Assembly: GCF_900116755.1 (NCBI RefSeq)
Contig: NZ_FPBY01000013.1
Span: 1-34,799 of the forward strand
Origin: Clostridium sp. DSM 8431
Lineage (GTDB): Bacteria > Bacillota > Clostridia > Clostridiales > Clostridiaceae
Length of the DNA: 34,799 bases
Direction: 5' to 3'
In this document: positions 33,785 to 34,799 of the stretch, one piece after another
How positions within the stretch are numbered: position 1 is the stretch's first letter
Layout: each line of letters begins with the position of its first letter
Notes under the pieces: model-generated
Told to the model about the DNA's origin: nothing
Seen by the model: only the letters and a program-made list of their open reading frames with translations
Databases searched by the model: none
Made by a program: the position numbers and the translations under genes

Positions 33785-34135
33785 CTACACTCTTACCGCT
33801 TGAACATTAACGGTTATAGCAGAAACTTTTAATCCTGTAAAGTTTTCTACACTATATCTTACCTTTTGAATTATATTATTGGCTATTACTGATATTCTAG
33901 TTCCGTACTCAACCATTATATATAATTCTATATTTAATCTATTATCTTCAGTGCAATTTATTTTAACACCTTTGCTTAAATTTTCTACTCTCATAAGTTC
34001 CCAAAAACCTTCACTAGCGTTTTTAGATACCATTCCTACAACACCATAGCACTCCATAGTTGATAATCCAACTATTTTTGCTAAGACCTCATCAGAGTAA
34101 TGTATTTCACCATTTTCTTTAGAAAATCCAATCAT
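33785..34135 (-). CDS. yloU: Asp23/Gls24 family protein YloU
   Basis: A 116-residue Asp23/Gls24 (DUF322) protein: EIHYSDEVLAKIVGLSTMEC at the N terminus, YGVVGMVSK, then ...YIMVEYGTRISVIANNIIQKVRYSVENFTGLKV in pieces typical of the family, ending VNVQAV. Family members are abundant, often membrane-proximal and linked to cell envelope stress, but the function of YloU is not settled. GGAGG lies 7 nt upstream. It is the first gene after the promoter at 34170-34198 and precedes the FakA-like gene, a link that suggests a role in lipid or envelope metabolism. Confidence 0.92.
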   Translation of the reverse strand: MIGFSKENGEIHYSDEVLAKIVGLSTMECYGVVGMVSKNASEGFWELMRVENLSKGVKINCTEDNRLNIELYIMVEYGTRISVIANNIIQKVRYSVENFTGLKVSAITVNVQAVRV

Positions 34136-34169
34136 TACAATTCCTCCTCTTACTTTTTCCTTACGTACT

Positions 34170-34198
34170 ATTTTATCTTAGTTAAATATATTATTCAA
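34170..34198 (-). promoter_or_regulatory. Promoter of yloU-fakA
   Basis: Minus-strand TTGAAT (34193-34198), a 17-nt spacer and TAAAAT (34170-34175). Confidence 0.75.
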
Positions 34199-34271
34199 GA
34201 TTTATATTCCAATAATTATTTATGTTATTACAATTACTATTAATATTATTATAAATTATTTTATATAACAC

Positions 34272-34301
34272 TTGATTTTTTTATTCACTTTATGATAAAA
34301 T
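34272..34301 (+). promoter_or_regulatory. rpmB promoter
   Basis: TTGATT (34272-34277), an 18-nt spacer and TAAAAT (34296-34301) with a TG dinucleotide one base before the -10, about 55 nt upstream of rpmB. Confidence 0.65.
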
Positions 34302-34356
34302 TCTTATTGTCCTATTGAAGAGATTTTATCTTCACATAACAAGGAGGTGTTTTCAA

Positions 34357-34548
34357 ATGGCAAGAAGATGCGAAATATGTAACAAAGGCGTAGTTGCCGG
34401 AGTTCAATTCAGCCATTCACATCGTCAATCAAAGAGAACTTGGGCTCCTAACATAAAGAAAGTAAAAGCTTTAGTTAACGGAACTCCAAAGACAGTTCAT
34501 GTTTGTACAAGATGTTTAAGATCTGGAAAAGTTGAAAGAGCACTATAA
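34357..34548 (+). CDS. rpmB: 50S ribosomal protein L28, zinc-binding form
   Basis: L28 lies near the tRNA exit site of the 50S subunit. The 63-residue product has the two CxxC pairs of the zinc form (Cys5, Cys8 and Cys50, Cys53), with GVQFSHSHRQSKRTWAPN in between. The start is the ATG at 34357-34359, 9 nt after AAGGAGG; an in-frame ATG 42 nt upstream would precede the SD. The gene is a lone plus-strand unit, divergent from yloU and facing the group II intron, with its own promoter and terminator. Confidence 0.98.
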   Translation: MARRCEICNKGVVAGVQFSHSHRQSKRTWAPNIKKVKALVNGTPKTVHVCTRCLRSGKVERAL

Positions 34549-34565
34549 TAAGGGTTCAAATAGAA

Positions 34566-34602
34566 AAATGCGTTAATATATCCTATTAATGCATTTTTTT
34601 AT
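34566..34602 (+). terminator. rpmB intrinsic terminator
   Basis: AAATGCGTTAATA pairs with TATTAATGCATTT (13 bp, one wobble, 5-nt loop) followed by a run of T. The 3' end of the group II intron lies 14 nt further on. Confidence 0.9.
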
Positions 34603-34615
34603 ACTTCTTTTATTT

Positions 34616-34799
34616 ATCGAGTAGGTGAACCTCAGAAATATTTTTTTCTGAGGTCTTTCCTCTCACAGAACCGTGCATGCGGGCCTCGCACACGGCTCTT
34701 GATAAATCTCCATTATTCTTTATAATAATGCAAAACTGCTGTTTCTACCTTAGACATGTCAAATAGTTTGATTTCATCAAACCATTTGTTCGGAAGTGC
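34616..34799 (-). mobile_element. Group II intron, 3' end (partial): maturase end, domains V and VI
   Basis: On the minus strand, after the end of the reverse transcriptase gene, lies domain V (34668-34698; a 31-nt hairpin beginning GAGCCGTGTGCG and ending GCACGGTTC), then GTGAGAGG, a domain VI stem (CCTCAG / CTGAGG, about 34630-34655) and the end CCTACTCGAT at 34616-34625, fitting the usual AY intron end. The element runs off the right edge. It is in the same orientation as the intron piece at the left edge. Confidence 0.88.
34713..34799 (-). CDS. ltrA: Group II intron reverse transcriptase/maturase, C-terminal end (partial)
   Basis: The last 28 codons and stop of a frame cut by the window edge: it reads ALPNKWFDEIKLFDMSKVET and ends AVLHYYKE, just upstream of domain V, where intron-encoded proteins end. 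A C-terminal tail this short after the maturase domain, without an HNH endonuclease motif, fits class C introns. The full protein (RT and maturase domains) lies outside. It would help splicing of the intron RNA and its target-primed insertion. The symbol is used in the generic sense. Confidence 0.75.
   Translation of the reverse strand, partial: ALPNKWFDEIKLFDMSKVETAVLHYYKE

Noticed and set aside
1-34799. CRISPR arrays, tRNA or rRNA genes, prophage or toxin-antitoxin modules
   Set aside because: I found no spaced repeats, no tRNA-like cloverleaf with TTCRA arm, and no phage or toxin-like frame; apart from the intron pieces the window is core genome.

Overview
The window is a 34.8 kb stretch of core chromosome from a low-GC Gram-positive anaerobe. 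The gene order, the AT-rich codon use, the strong AGGAGG ribosome binding sites, an intact sporulation gene (ylbJ) and the linked pta-ackA pair all point to Clostridium sensu stricto. Protein-level similarity is close to the C. perfringens / C. tertium kind of cluster I species, but I cannot fix the species by eye.

Layout. Almost everything is on the minus strand, so transcription runs from right to left. From the right edge: the 3' end of a group II intron (minus, cut by the window edge); rpmB (plus), divergent from asp23(yloU)-fakA(yloV)-recG; rsmD-coaD-coiled-coil protein, with its own promoter; tmcAL and ylbJ (plus), divergent from pta-ackA; yceD(DUF177)-rpmF-plsX; acpP; rnc-radical SAM gene; a tiny membrane protein gene coupled to smc-ftsY; ylxM-ffh-rpsP-khpA; rimM-trmD; rplS; rbgA-rnhB; yraN (plus, a lone inverted gene); comM-dprA-topA; codY; rpsB-tsf; and, directly in the tsf terminator, the 5' end of another group II intron (minus, cut by the left edge).

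Functional themes. Ribosome making and translation: L28, L32, S16, L19, S2, EF-Ts, RimM, TrmD, RsmD, RbgA, TmcAL, KhpA. Co-translational targeting: Ffh, FtsY, YlxM. Membrane lipid synthesis: AcpP, PlsX and the FakA-like kinase. Chromosome handling: Smc, TopA, RecG, RNase HII, DprA, ComM. Acetate overflow: Pta, AckA. Global nutrient control: CodY.

The genes are ordinary; the interest is in the non-coding structure. Both window edges lie in group II introns of the same orientation, the left one inserted immediately after the tsf terminator, as class C introns do. Several mRNAs carry stem-loops where translation starts: khpA and yceD have a hairpin between the Shine-Dalgarno (SD) sequence and the start codon, topA has its SD inside a hairpin, rnc has an 18-nt-deep hairpin just upstream that looks like an RNase III substrate, and rpsB and rplS have long leaders of the ribosomal-protein autoregulation kind. 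A 32-residue membrane peptide gene, overlapping the smc SD, is easily missed by gene callers. No CRISPR array, tRNA, rRNA or prophage was seen. All folding and promoter calls were made by eye.
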